Assembly: GCF_051710625.1 (NCBI RefSeq)
Contig: NZ_JBPESN010000029.1
Location: forward strand, 1-27,858
Length of the DNA stretch: 27,858 nucleotides
Source of the DNA: JBPESN01 sp051710625
GTDB taxonomy: Bacteria > Pseudomonadota > Gammaproteobacteria > Enterobacterales > Enterobacteriaceae
Reading direction: 5' to 3'
The notes beneath the pieces were generated by a model, which saw only the letters and a list, made by a program, of their open reading frames with translations, made no database searches and was not told where the DNA came from. Below, one piece after another: positions 1 through 8,477 of this stretch (position 1 is the stretch's first letter; each line of letters opens with the position of its first letter). The position numbers were made by a program, and so were the translations under genes.

Positions 1-336
1 CTTATACCTGTGCGTCGGCTGCTGACAACTGACCAGCCCCAGCTCTTTCATGAGCCTGCCTGCGAGCCAGCGCCCCATGCGGAAGCCTCTCTGGGTTGCC
101 ATGGTGGCGATACTTCTCGCGCCAGCTGCACCATGGCTGATACTGGTGCAGTTCATAAACCTGACTGCGCAATACCTTTCACCTGCCGTCTGGCCTGTCA
201 GGACGACTTTTCCAGTATTTGTAACTGCTGCGATGAACCCTGAACACGTGGCAGAGTGTGGCCACAGGATAATGCGCTCTGAGTTTCCCGATTAACGAGA
301 ACTGTTCAGGGAGTCTGACATCAAGAGCGCTGTAGC
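1..336 (-). pseudogene. IS3-family orfB fragment, copy 1
   Basis: The N-terminal region of the DDE transposase lies in the -1 frame relative to orfA (DVRLPEQF, then AHYPVATLCHVFRVHRSSYKYW). It is interrupted by TGA at 179-181 on the minus strand. It also has one extra base near 140 compared with copies 2 and 3. The catalytic DDE half lies beyond the window start. Confidence 0.75.
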
Positions 337-594
337 CTTTTTTAATATTTCATTTTCCATTTCAATGCGTTGCACCTTCTTCTTGAGCTCACGTATTTCG
401 ATTTGTGCCGGGGTTATGGGAGAGGCTTTTGGCGTTTTCCCCTGTCGCTCATCACGCAGTTGTTTTACCCATTTCGTTATCGTAGAAAAGCCGACGTCCA
501 TGGCTTTTGCTACTGGCCCGGCGGTGTAATTTTGGTCGACAACCAGTCGAGCGGATTCGCGTTTGAATTCAGGACTAAAATTTCTTCTTTTCAT
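292..594 (-). CDS. IS3-family transposase OrfA (helix-turn-helix subunit)
   Basis: A 100-residue protein starting MKRRNFSPEFKRESARLVVD. The N-terminal half carries the helix-turn-helix (motif GFSTITKWVKQLRDE) that recognises the element ends. The C-terminal half (IEIRELKKKVQRIEMENEIL) is a short leucine-zipper-like coiled coil used for OrfA/OrfAB multimerisation in this family. I chose the start at 594 because the same ATG is conserved in all copies; an upstream in-frame ATG at 630 would add 12 residues. This is the only complete copy here whose orfA frame is uninterrupted. OrfB would be reached by -1 slippage at AAAAAAG near the end of orfA. The subgroup within IS3 was not determined. Confidence 0.85.
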   Translation of the reverse strand: MKRRNFSPEFKRESARLVVDQNYTAGPVAKAMDVGFSTITKWVKQLRDERQGKTPKASPITPAQIEIRELKKKVQRIEMENEILKKATALLMSDSLNSSR

Positions 595-722
595 TGGTGC
601 ACCCGTGTTGTTCTGAGGTAAGCATATCACCTCTATTCAGGTGGCCAAATTCAGTGTGCCACTACACTCAAAAAGAAGTGGCCTCAACTAGCGAGATTCA
701 GTCGATTAACGAGGAAAGCCTA

Positions 723-749
723 ATGGAGGATCCTTTAGAAGCTACTTAG
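723..749 (+). CDS. possible 8-codon upstream ORF
   Basis: ATG at 723 is followed by seven sense codons and a TAG at 747-749 (MEDPLEAT). GAGGAAA at 711-717 is well placed as a ribosome-binding site. The stop lies 3 nt before the ATG of the 753-1001 ORF, which itself has no well-spaced Shine-Dalgarno; the nearest GGAGGA, at 725-730, is about 22 nt upstream. This layout would suit translational coupling. It could equally be the broken N-terminus of the same gene, or chance. Confidence 0.25.
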   Translation: MEDPLEAT

Positions 750-752
750 CAT

Positions 753-1001
753 ATGATTTATAAGTCGCTGAATAAAAAAGATTTAGAGGCATTAATAAGC
801 CTGCTTTTGCAAGCAGGGGCAAAGGGTGTATTGGCGTTATCAGGACGTAAAGATGACTTAGATAGCCTGTTACTCCAACTTCCAAAAGAAGAAAAAGAAC
901 GTCTAATAGTCCTACACGAAGCTAAAAAGGGGGCGGTATCTGAAAAGTGTGCAGTAGAAGATGTGGCAAGCTTAAACTGTAAGAAAAGTGGAGCGGCCTA
1001 A
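753..1001 (+). CDS. hypothetical small protein (82 aa), AT-rich island
   Basis: I do not recognise this protein. It is 82 residues and begins MIYKSLNKKDLEALISLLLQ. It has no signal peptide or membrane segment, and it is rich in Leu, Lys and Glu. Two likely amphipathic helices are visible, at about residues 7-26 and 34-60. A cysteine-containing tail (KCAVEDVASLNCKKSG) is the only other notable point. Codon use is AT-rich (many AAA, TTA and ATA codons) and unlike the GC-rich genes around it, which suggests foreign origin. It sits between IS copy 1 and the cus remnant, with a stem-loop over its stop codon. It could be a real accessory gene or a residual fragment. Confidence 0.45.
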   Translation: MIYKSLNKKDLEALISLLLQAGAKGVLALSGRKDDLDSLLLQLPKEEKERLIVLHEAKKGAVSEKCAVEDVASLNCKKSGAA

Positions 1002-1015
1002 ATAAAAATTAGGCC
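995..1015 (+). terminator. stem-loop over the stop codon of the 82-aa ORF
   Basis: GGCCTAA (995-1001) pairs perfectly with TTAGGCC (1009-1015) across an A-rich 7-nt loop. The TAA stop at 999-1001 is inside the stem. No T-run follows directly, although the next 60 bases are very AT-rich. It may act as a weak or bidirectional terminator. Confidence 0.4.
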
Positions 1016-1273
1016 ATTATCTATCTTATTTCATTATTTTTATAATTTATTAATATTTTTTGACCTAATTTACATATATCTAATAAATGCCCAAAAGGCG
1101 TTTAAACTACCTTTAAATCTGCTCAAACCACAGTCATTCGAGTCCAGAATTTAGTGCAAAAAAATCATTTTTTGCCCATTTTTTTGCGACGAATCTAGAA
1201 TCTGTAAAATCTCTGTAAGCCGCGCCATTAAAGGGCTTCCGGCTAACCCATCGTTTAACTTAAGAGTCCAGAA
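1016..1273. other. AT-rich non-coding stretch with repeated GAGTCCAGAA motif
   Basis: No gene is supported here. The first part is very AT-rich. GCAAAAAAATCATTTTTTGC (1156-1175) is an inverted repeat. GAGTCCAGAA occurs at 1140-1149 and again at 1264-1273, the second copy ending exactly where the cusB homology begins. The same motif recurs at 27650-27723, next to IS copy 4. This suggests the remnant of another mobile element whose insertion or deletion removed the front of cusB. Confidence 0.4.
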
Positions 1274-2189
1274 ATGATTGCCACCCCACAAGCGCAGCGG
1301 ACAACCTCAGACCCGCCTCACGCTGTGCGCGCCAGCCAGCGGCGTCATCAACAAATTGTCGGTTCGCGAAGGCAGCCAGGTCACCGCCGCGCAGCCGATG
1401 TTTGAACTGGCGTCTTTGGATTCGCTGTAGCTGGTGGCCGATTTTCCGCAGGCGCAGGCCAGCGCCGTCGCGGCGGGCGATGAAATTATCACTACCGGCG
1501 CGCGCTGGCCGGGCAGGCGTTTTCACGGACGCGTCGAGGATTTGTTGCCGCTCGTGGAGAACAGCACCCGTACCTACCGGGCACGCATCGTTATCGATAA
1601 TCATGACGCTCGCCTGCAGCCGGGTATGTACATGCGGGTACAGCGGGCCGACCTCCGCAGTCAGGGGGAAACCGTGCTGACGATTCCGCAGGACGCGCTG
1701 GTGCAAACCGGCAGCCGTAATACCGTGCTGCTGGCCGAGGGTAACGGTTATTTCCGGCTGGTCGAGGTCACCGCCGGGCAATTCCTGATTGACTCCGAAG
1801 CCAGTCTGCGTGGCGCTTTACCGCAGTTGGCAGGCCCGACGGCCACCAATGGCGGCGCGGCGGCGCCTACAGAGTCCTCCGGCGACGACGGCCATGGTGG
1901 CATAACCACGCCACAGCAGGCAGACCACCAGGCCGGTAGCCACACCACGGCGACACCGCAAATCTACCGCGGGGAGGGCACCCTGAAAGCGCAGCACGGT
2001 CAACGGGTTACCCTTGCCCACGGTGCCGTCGCGGCGCTGGGCTGGCCGGCGATGACCATGGATTTTATTTTGCCCAAGAGCGGTGTGCCGCCGGCAATCC
2101 ACGCCGGTAGCCGGGTGCAATTCGCATTTATGCTGGACAACAACGGCACACAACTTACCGACATCGTACCGGTAAGGAGCGGCCAATGA
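1274..2189 (+). pseudogene. cusB: CusB-type efflux adaptor with CusF-like C-terminal domain, decayed
   Basis: This is the remains of the periplasmic membrane-fusion protein of a Cus-type copper/silver RND pump. The N-terminal half is missing. Homology begins near 1274, shows a frameshift at about 1315-1325, then continues as LTLCAPASGVINKLSVREGS. An amber codon at 1428-1430 stands where CusB has Trp (L-TAG-LVADFP for LWLVADFP). The stretch 1434-2186 is open. Around 1770-1790 the frame jumps from the beta-barrel region to GQFLIDSEASLRGAL, lacking roughly 25 residues found in E. coli CusB. A linker then leads to a CusF-like fold (1962-2186) with the metal-site motif GWPAMTMDF, which carries the Trp and two Met residues of CusF. 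The stop overlaps the cusA start as ATGA. Confidence 0.85.
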
Positions 2190-4373
2190 TCGTTTTTATC
2201 ATTCGCTGGTCATTGCGTAATTGACTCCTGGTCATCTTGGTGGTGCTACTGCTGGCGGTCTGGGGCATTTGGTCTTTGCAACGGACACCGGTGGACACGC
2301 TGCCAGACTTGTCCGATGTCCAGGTCATCGTCCGGGTTAATTATCCCGGCAAAGCGCCGCAGGTCGTCGAGGATCAGATTACCTGGCCGTTGACGACCAC
2401 CATGCTGTCGGTGCCCGCCGCGACCACCGCGCGCGGCTTTCCCATGTTTGGCGACGCCTATATCTACGTGCTATTCGCCGATGGAACCGACCCCTACTGG
2501 GCGCGCTCGCGGGTGCTGGAATACCTGAGTCAGACGCAAGCGACGCTGCCGGCGGAAGCCCGTGCCGGCCTGGGGGCTGATGCCACGGGCGTCGAAATTG
2601 TGCCAGTCTATGACTGCGCCCACCTGATTGAGCAGGCGATTAACTCTTTGTCACATAAACTGCTGGAAGAGTTTATTGTCGTGGCGCTGGTGTGCAGCCT
2701 GTTCCTGTTCCACTTCCGCTCGGCGCTGGTAGCGATAATCACGCTCCCGCTCGGCATACTTGGCGCATTCATCGTCATGCGCTATCAGGGGATCAACGCC
2801 AATATCATGTCGCTCGGCGGTATTGCCATTGCCATCGGCGCCATAATCGACGCCGCCATCGTGATAATCGAGAATATGCATAAGGTGCTGGAGCAATGGC
2901 GCCATAACCCGGTAAAACGCCATCAAACGAGGACTATCGGCAGATCTCCGCCCGCGCTGCTACCGAAGTCGGTCCAGCGTTGTTCTATAGCCTGCTTATC
3001 ATCACGTTACCGTTCATACCGGTTTTCTCGCTGGAGGCACAAGAGGGCCGAATGTTCAGCCCGCTGGCGTTCACCAAAACCTACTCCATGGCGATCGCCG
3101 CCGGGCTCGGCCTGTCGCTGACTCTGCTGGTCATTACCCTCCTTCCACTCAGCCGGCTCGGCAGCGAGTTCATGCCACCGCTGGACGAAGGGGATCTGCT
3201 GTATATACCCTCGACCCTGCCCGGCATCGTCAACGTGTGGGTGCCTCCCATCCGCAACCGGTTGAACATGCTGGCCACCGGTATCAAGAGCCCGGTCGGC
3301 ATCAAGGTCAACGGCAATAACATTGACCAGATAGAAGCGGTGGCACAGCAAATCGAGCGGGTAGTGCACTAGGTGCCGGGCGTCACCGAAGCCCTGGCTG
3401 AACGATTGAAGGGCGGCTGCTATATTGATGTGGATATCGACCGGGGGTGAGCGCGGCACGCTATGGCGTGACGGTGCAGGCGCTGCAACCGTTGGTCGCC
3501 GCGGTCGTCGGCGGGGCGAATATCGGCCAAACGATCGAGGGGCGCGAGCGTTATCCGATTAATGTGCGTTATCCGCGTGAGCTGCGGGACTCGGTGCAAA
3601 AGCTGCGCGATCTTCTGGTAATTACCGCCGCCGGTGCACAGGTGACCTTGGGTGATTTGGCCTCTATCCGCGTCAATAACGGGCCGCCGATGTTGAAAGG
3701 CAAGAATGCCCGGCTCTCAAACTGGATCTATGTGAACCTGCGCGGCCGGGATTTAAAATCGGCCGTTCTGGAGATGCAGAATGTGGTGGCGCAACAGGTC
3801 AAGCTGCCCGACGGCGTGTCGCTAAGCTGGTCCGGGCAGTTTGAGTATCTGGAGCGCGCCAGCGCCAAACTGAAAATTGTGCTGCCCTTCACCTTGGCGA
3901 TCACCTTTGTTCTGCTGTATATCACCTTTAACCGGGTACGCGATGCGCTGCTTATCATGGGCACGCTACCGTTTGTGTTGATAGGCGGCGTGTGGTTGCT
4001 CTATCTGCTGTACTATAATCTGTCGGTGGCGGCCGTGGTGGGCTTTATGGCGCTGGCGGGCGTGGCGGCGGAATTTGGCGTGATCATGGTGCTGTATCTC
4101 AAGCATGCGCTGGTCAAGCAGCACGATGAAAACGGGCGGCTGGACGAGCAGGCTTTGCTGGCGGTTATCCGCGAAGGCGCGGTACACTGCGCGTGCGGCC
4201 GAAAGTGATGACCGTGGCGACCATCGTGGCCGGTCTGCTGCCGATCATGTGGGGCAGCGGCGTGGGCTCGGAGGTTATGTAGCGCCCCCATAGTCGGTGG
4301 GATGGTCAGCGCGCCGCTGCTGTCGATGCTGCTCATTCCCGCGCTGTATAAGCTGTTGCATCGTCATGGCTGA
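2186..4373 (+). pseudogene. cusA: CusA copper/silver RND efflux pump, heavily degraded
   Basis: This is the inner-membrane proton-driven pump of the Cus system, about 2.2 kb instead of the roughly 3.1 kb of E. coli cusA. The front is clear (TPVDTLPDLSDVQVIVRVNY). Damage in order: an opal codon at 2222-2224; a deletion joining GADATGV to EIVPVYD at about 2590, losing nearly 200 residues; a frameshift at about 2915-2940; two further deletions near 3115 and 3220; an amber codon at 3370-3372; a frameshift at about 3445; a 2-nt insertion near 4190; and a short lesion near 4279. Remaining pieces match transmembrane repeats (GGIAIAIGAIIDAAIVIIE; LAGVAAEFGVIMVLYL). The porter-domain segment containing two of the methionines of the metal-relay path is missing. 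It is certainly non-functional. Confidence 0.93.
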
Positions 4374-4677
4374 AAGACGTGACGGAAGTTTGCAGGCTGG
4401 CGGCCGAAAAATCCGCCGTAAAAACCCCTACCGCCGTACATCTTCAGCGGCGGCGCAGCAAAAAAAAGCCTGACGTCTCCACATCAGGCTTGTCAGGTGC
4501 CCTGCTCCACGTTCGCGTCGCCAGGCCGGCGAGCGCAACAACCCTTCTACCGCAGACCCCTGCTTCGCGGTCGCATTGTAGCACTGCGTCGTGCTACGAG
4601 CCCCCTCAAGCAGGCACCGGCTCTGCGTCCGGCTGATGACCGGGCGAGCATCGCCCCCGTTTGCCGGAGCTTAAGGC
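4374..4677. other. non-coding, GC-rich 3' region of gltP
   Basis: No gene is supported. On the minus strand this is the region after gltP. It holds a perfect hairpin, GTAGCAC / GTGCTAC (4578-4597), another GC-rich inverted repeat around 4513-4535, and the gltP terminator at 4460-4491. The leader to that terminator is about 190 nt and could be a structured 3' UTR. I could not match it to a known sRNA. Confidence 0.5.
4460..4491 (-). terminator. Rho-independent terminator after gltP
   Basis: AAGCCTGA (4466-4473) and TCAGGCTT (4484-4491) form a perfect 8-bp stem with a 10-nt loop. On the minus strand the stem is followed by a run of U encoded by the A-tract at 4460-4467. It lies about 185 nt beyond the gltP stop. 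Confidence 0.8.
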
Positions 4678-5976
4678 TCAGTCCCGGGATTCCAGCATCT
4701 CTTTTTCATACGCCAGCGCCTGCACACTGTCGTATTGATTTTCCCATTTGGCTATCACCAACACCGCCAGCGCATTCCCTACCACGTTAAGCGCAGTGCG
4801 CGCCATATCTAGAATACGGTCGACACCGGCGATAAACGCCAGCCCCTCCAGCGGAATACCCACGCTACCCAGGGTCGCCAGCAGCACCACAAAGGACACG
4901 CCCGGTACTCCCGCGATCCCCTTGGAGGTCACCATCAACGTCAGCACCAGCACCACTTCCTGCCCCAAAGACAGCTCAATGCCGTAAAGCTGGGCAATGA
5001 AAATGGCGGCAATGCTCTGATATAGCGTCGAACCGTCCAGATTGAACGAATAGCCGGTCGGTACTACGAAGCCGGTAATAGCCGCCGGCGCGCCGTAGGC
5101 CTCCATTTTTTCGATAATACGCGGCAATACGCTTTCCGAACTGGCGGTGGAAAAGGCCAGAATCAACTCTTCCTTCAAGATGCAAATCAATGTCCAAATA
5201 CGCAATCGGCAAAGCCGCGCCACGGCGCCCAGTACCACCAGCGCAAAAAAGATAATCGCGCCATACACCAGCAGCACCAGCTCGGCCAAAGGCAGCAGCG
5301 AAACGAAACCAAAGGTCGCCACGGTGACTGAAATCAGCGCAAATACCCCTACCGGCGCATATCGCATCACCATATGCGTGACTTTAAACATCGTTTCCGC
5401 CACCGCATTAAATACATTGAGTAACGGCGCGCGGGTATTTTCCGGCAGTGAGGCCAGGCCCAGGCCGAATAATACGGAGAAGAAGATGATCGGCAGCATA
5501 TCGCCCTTCGCCATCGAGGCAAAAATATTTGCCGGAATAAGCGATAAGATCGTGCCGACCAGACTATGGCCACCCGATTGCACTGCGACAGTGGTCTGTT
5601 CATATTTTGAGATATCCACTACCGCCAGCGTTGACATATCGATTCCGTGGCCGGGATGGAACACGTTGGCAAGGGTAATCCCCAGAATAATCGCCAGGGT
5701 CGTGATTATCTCGAAATACAAGATAGTTTTGAATCCGATACTGCCGAGCTTTTTAGCATCGCCAATTCCTGCAATGCCGACAACCAGCGTCGCCACCACA
5801 ATAGGCACCACGATCATTTTAATCATGCGGATAAAAATATCCCCGGCCGGCGAAAGTATATTGGTTATCATCCAATCACGTAATTCGCCCTGGTTATGGA
5901 GTACCGCGCCGAGGAGAACGCCGAGGATTAAGACAACAAGAATTTGCCAGGCGAGCGTTACTTTTAACTTTTTCAT
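4678..5976 (-). CDS. gltP: proton/glutamate-aspartate symporter GltP
   Basis: An inner-membrane secondary carrier of the DAACS family (SLC1-like fold) that imports glutamate and aspartate with protons. The protein is 432 residues from MKKLKVTLAWQ, against 437 in E. coli. I preferred this start because it aligns with the E. coli N-terminus; in-frame ATGs at 5994 and 6018 would add 6 or 14 residues. The family signatures are all present: the serine-rich hairpin 1 motif STASSESVLPRIIEKM, the unwound TM7 motif GYSFNLDGSTLYQ, hairpin 2 SKGIAGVPGVSFV, and the TM8 motif AGVDRILDMARTALNVVGN. No lesion is visible. It is divergent from acs. Because the gltIJKL operon in this window is broken, GltP may carry most glutamate uptake. 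Confidence 0.96.
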   Translation of the reverse strand: MKKLKVTLAWQILVVLILGVLLGAVLHNQGELRDWMITNILSPAGDIFIRMIKMIVVPIVVATLVVGIAGIGDAKKLGSIGFKTILYFEIITTLAIILGITLANVFHPGHGIDMSTLAVVDISKYEQTTVAVQSGGHSLVGTILSLIPANIFASMAKGDMLPIIFFSVLFGLGLASLPENTRAPLLNVFNAVAETMFKVTHMVMRYAPVGVFALISVTVATFGFVSLLPLAELVLLVYGAIIFFALVVLGAVARLCRLRIWTLICILKEELILAFSTASSESVLPRIIEKMEAYGAPAAITGFVVPTGYSFNLDGSTLYQSIAAIFIAQLYGIELSLGQEVVLVLTLMVTSKGIAGVPGVSFVVLLATLGSVGIPLEGLAFIAGVDRILDMARTALNVVGNALAVLVIAKWENQYDSVQALAYEKEMLESRD

Positions 5977-6509
5977 AACAATAGTGCTTTCCATAGTTGG
6001 CCCCGCCGTGACGAACACCTATCCATCTCCGTCACCGGCTTCACTTATTCACCTCTTATGATCATGCGAAGCGGGAGCGCTCAAAAACGTTGGTATAAAT
6101 CGAAAATCTCAAAAACGCCGTAACTGCGTGTGTCTGCTTAAGACTTGATTTATAAGAGCTTTTGACAATTTATTTTGTTATTCCCTGCATTTTACAAGAG
6201 ATTAACATTAACTTTTTGTTATTAAAGGATTAAGTAATATAAAACGCGCTGAAATCTCAGCCATCAGCCGCGCTACCCGCCTTTATATACGCTTTTTAAA
6301 CAGAAGAAAACGATAAATGTCGCTGAAAATGTCTTGAGAAGATCATTAGCGCCTGTTATCCCAGTGCTGACGGGAGTACGTTTTTTTCGCTGGCACAGTG
6401 CCCCTAAAGATGATGCGTGATCTGTCGCACAAAAAAGAAACAAAGCCAATTCAAGGAGGTTTAATTAACCAAAGGTTGACATATCATTAACAAATACAAG
6501 GAGGAAACT
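5977..6509. promoter_or_regulatory. gltP-acs divergent regulatory region
   Basis: A gene-free AT-rich stretch between divergent gltP and acs. In E. coli the nrf nitrite-reductase genes lie between acs and gltP; here they are absent. Visible elements are CTCAAAAACG repeated directly at 6080-6089 and 6108-6117 around TATAAA, a consensus -35 TTGACA at 6162-6167 without a good -10, and a CRP-like site at 6416-6431. Two copies of CAAGGAGG occur, at about 6453 and 6500; the second, 7-8 nt before ATG 6510, is the acs ribosome-binding site. Confidence 0.6.
6416..6431 (+). promoter_or_regulatory. candidate CRP-binding site upstream of acs
   Basis: CGTGATCTGTCGCACA matches the CRP consensus TGTGA-N6-TCACA at eight of ten positions and lies about 80-95 nt before the acs start codon. 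E. coli acs is known to be CRP-activated. The transcription start is not known here, so this is an inference. Confidence 0.4.
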
Positions 6510-8468
6510 ATGAGCCAACCCCATCGTTACCCGATTCCCGCTAGTCTCGCGGAACGTACGCTGGTTTCTGCGGAGCAATATCGGAAATTGTATGAGCAGT
6601 CCATCAACGATCCCGATTCCTTTTGGCGGGAATACGCCCAGATTGTGGAATGGATAACCCCTTTCTGGACGGTGAAAAATACGACCTTCGATCCTGGCCA
6701 TGTCAATATTCGCTGGTTTGAAGACGGCACACTGAATGTGGCCGCCAACTGTCTCGATCGGCATTTGCTGGAGCGGGGCGACCAGACCGCCATTATCTGG
6801 GAGGGGGATGACGCCAGTCAAAGCAAAACCTTGACCTACCGGCAATTATATCAGGCGGTATGCCGCTTCGCCAATGTCCTGAAGGCGCAGGGTATCGGCA
6901 AAAAGGATGTGGTGGCCCTTTACATGCCCATGGTGCCGGAAGCCGCGGTGGCGATGCTTGCCTGCGCGCGTATCGGCGCTGTTCACTCGGTTATTTTCGC
7001 CGGTTTTTCGCCGGAGGCGATCGCCGGCCGCATCATCGATTCCAGCGCCAAATTGGTGGTAACCGCCGACGCGGGCCTGCGCGCCGGACGCAAAATCCCC
7101 CTGAAGAAAAACATCGACGATGCGTTAAATCATCCGGAGGTGAAAAGCGTTAATCGGGTCATCGTCTTCCGCCGTACCGGCAATGCGATTGACTGGCAAC
7201 CCGAACGGGATGTGTGGTGGCACGACGCCATCGACGGCGCCGACGATACCTGCCCGCCCGAGGCGATGGGGGCGGAGGATCCGCTGTTCATTCTCTATAC
7301 CTCCGGCTCCACCGGCACCCCCAAAGGGGTGCTGCACACTACCGGCGGCTATCTGGTTTACGCCGCCACGACCTTTAAATATGTATTCGACTATCACCCC
7401 GGCGATGTTTATTGGTGTACCGCTGACGTCGGCTGGGTAACGGGGCACAGCTATCTGCTGTACGGCCCGCTGGCCTGCGGTGCCATTACCCTGATGTTCG
7501 AGGGGGTGCCCAACTGGCCTGACGCCCGCCGCATGGCGCAGGTGGTGGACAAATATCAAGTGAATATTCTCTATACCGCGCCCACCGCCATTCGCGCGCT
7601 GATGGCCGAAGGTGACAAGGCGATAACCGGTACGCATCGTTCGTCGCTGCGGATCATGGGCTCTGTAGGCGAACCCATCAACCCTGAAGCTTGGGAGTGG
7701 TATTACCATAAGATCGGCAACGGCCGCTGCCCGATTGTCGATACCTGGTGGCAGACCGAAACGGGCGGCTTCATGATCACTTCGCTACCGGGCGCCATGG
7801 CGCTAAAACCCGGCTCGGCGGCGCTACCGTTTTTCGGCGTCCAGCCCGCGCTGGTAGATAACGCCGGCACGCCTGTCGACGGCGCCGGGGAAGGCAATCT
7901 CGTCATCACCGACTCCTGGCCCGGTCAAGCACGTACGCTCTATGGCGATCACGATCGGTTCGAGCAGACCTATTTCTCCACCTTTAAAGGCATGTATTTT
8001 AGCAGCGACGGCGCCCGGCGCGATGAGGACGGCTATTATTGGATTACCGGCCGCGTCGATGACGTACTCAACGTTTCCGGCCACCGCCTCGGCACCGCCG
8101 AGATCGAATCGGCTTTGGTGGCGCATCCGAAAATTGCTGAAGCGGCGGTGGTCGGAATCCCGCACAACATCAAAGGCCAGGCGATCTACGCTTATATTAC
8201 GCTTACCGCGGGCGAAACCCCGACGCCTAAGCTGTATAACGAAGTCCGCGCCTGGATGCGTAAAGAAATCGGCGCGATCGCCACCCCCGATGTTTTGCAT
8301 TGGACCGATTCGCTGCCGAAAACCCGCTCCGGCAAGATAATGCGCCGCATCTTGCGTAAAATTGCCGCCGGCGACACCGGCAATCTGGGTGACACCTCCA
8401 CGCTGGCCGATCCTGGCGTAGTCGAAAAACTGCTGGAAGAAAAACACACTCTGACCTTGCCTTCGTAA
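6510..8468 (+). CDS. acs: acetyl-CoA synthetase (AMP-forming)
   Basis: A cytosolic enzyme that makes acetyl-CoA from acetate, ATP and CoA through acetyl-AMP, scavenging low acetate. It is 652 residues, the same as E. coli Acs, with no interruption. Motifs seen are the phosphate-binding loop YTSGSTGTPKGV, the TWWQTETGG adenylate motif, the hinge region GRVDDVLNVSGHRLGTAEIE, and the C-terminal SLPKTRSGKIMRR. The catalytic and acetylation-regulated lysine falls at residue 609, as in the family. A strong AGGAGG precedes the ATG. The usual enterobacterial partners downstream (yjcH, actP) are absent: IS copy 2 begins 1 nt after the stop codon. Any native terminator has therefore been displaced. Confidence 0.97.
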   Translation: MSQPHRYPIPASLAERTLVSAEQYRKLYEQSINDPDSFWREYAQIVEWITPFWTVKNTTFDPGHVNIRWFEDGTLNVAANCLDRHLLERGDQTAIIWEGDDASQSKTLTYRQLYQAVCRFANVLKAQGIGKKDVVALYMPMVPEAAVAMLACARIGAVHSVIFAGFSPEAIAGRIIDSSAKLVVTADAGLRAGRKIPLKKNIDDALNHPEVKSVNRVIVFRRTGNAIDWQPERDVWWHDAIDGADDTCPPEAMGAEDPLFILYTSGSTGTPKGVLHTTGGYLVYAATTFKYVFDYHPGDVYWCTADVGWVTGHSYLLYGPLACGAITLMFEGVPNWPDARRMAQVVDKYQVNILYTAPTAIRALMAEGDKAITGTHRSSLRIMGSVGEPINPEAWEWYYHKIGNGRCPIVDTWWQTETGGFMITSLPGAMALKPGSAALPFFGVQPALVDNAGTPVDGAGEGNLVITDSWPGQARTLYGDHDRFEQTYFSTFKGMYFSSDGARRDEDGYYWITGRVDDVLNVSGHRLGTAEIESALVAHPKIAEAAVVGIPHNIKGQAIYAYITLTAGETPTPKLYNEVRAWMRKEIGAIATPDVLHWTDSLPKTRSGKIMRRILRKIAAGDTGNLGDTSTLADPGVVEKLLEEKHTLTLPS

Positions 8469-8477
8469 TTGTAGTGC

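Larger units (their letters stand above)
1..666 (-). mobile_element. IS3-family insertion sequence, copy 1 (cut by window edge)
   Basis: This is the 5' half of an element of about 1.25 kb, also present at 8470-9721, 14566-15818 and 27726 onward. The element start on the minus strand is the TGTAGTGGCACACTGAATTT terminus at 647-666. orfA is intact in this copy (292-594). A slippery AAAAAAG heptamer on the minus strand (337-343) is the usual IS3-family site for -1 frameshifting into orfB. The orfB frame carries an opal codon at 179-181, where copies 2 and 3 read CGA, and one extra base near position 140. The transposase is therefore probably dead. The other end lies outside the window, so no target duplication can be tested. 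Confidence 0.9.

Noticed and set aside
3447..4208. A 253-residue open frame that could be taken as a stand-alone RND protein
   Set aside because: It is the C-terminal part of the broken cusA, starting after a frameshift, and it ends in another.
4492..4677. Cobalamin riboswitch or 4.5S RNA on the minus strand
   Set aside because: It is GC-rich and structured, but I could not find the conserved core sequences of either.
5147..6061. A 304-codon open frame on the plus strand opposite gltP
   Set aside because: It is the antisense shadow of gltP: Ser/Thr/Ile-rich, low complexity, with no recognisable domain.
6440..6480. A leader peptide gene after the first AAGGAGG upstream of acs
   Set aside because: No ATG follows at a suitable distance; a TTG would give only a few codons.
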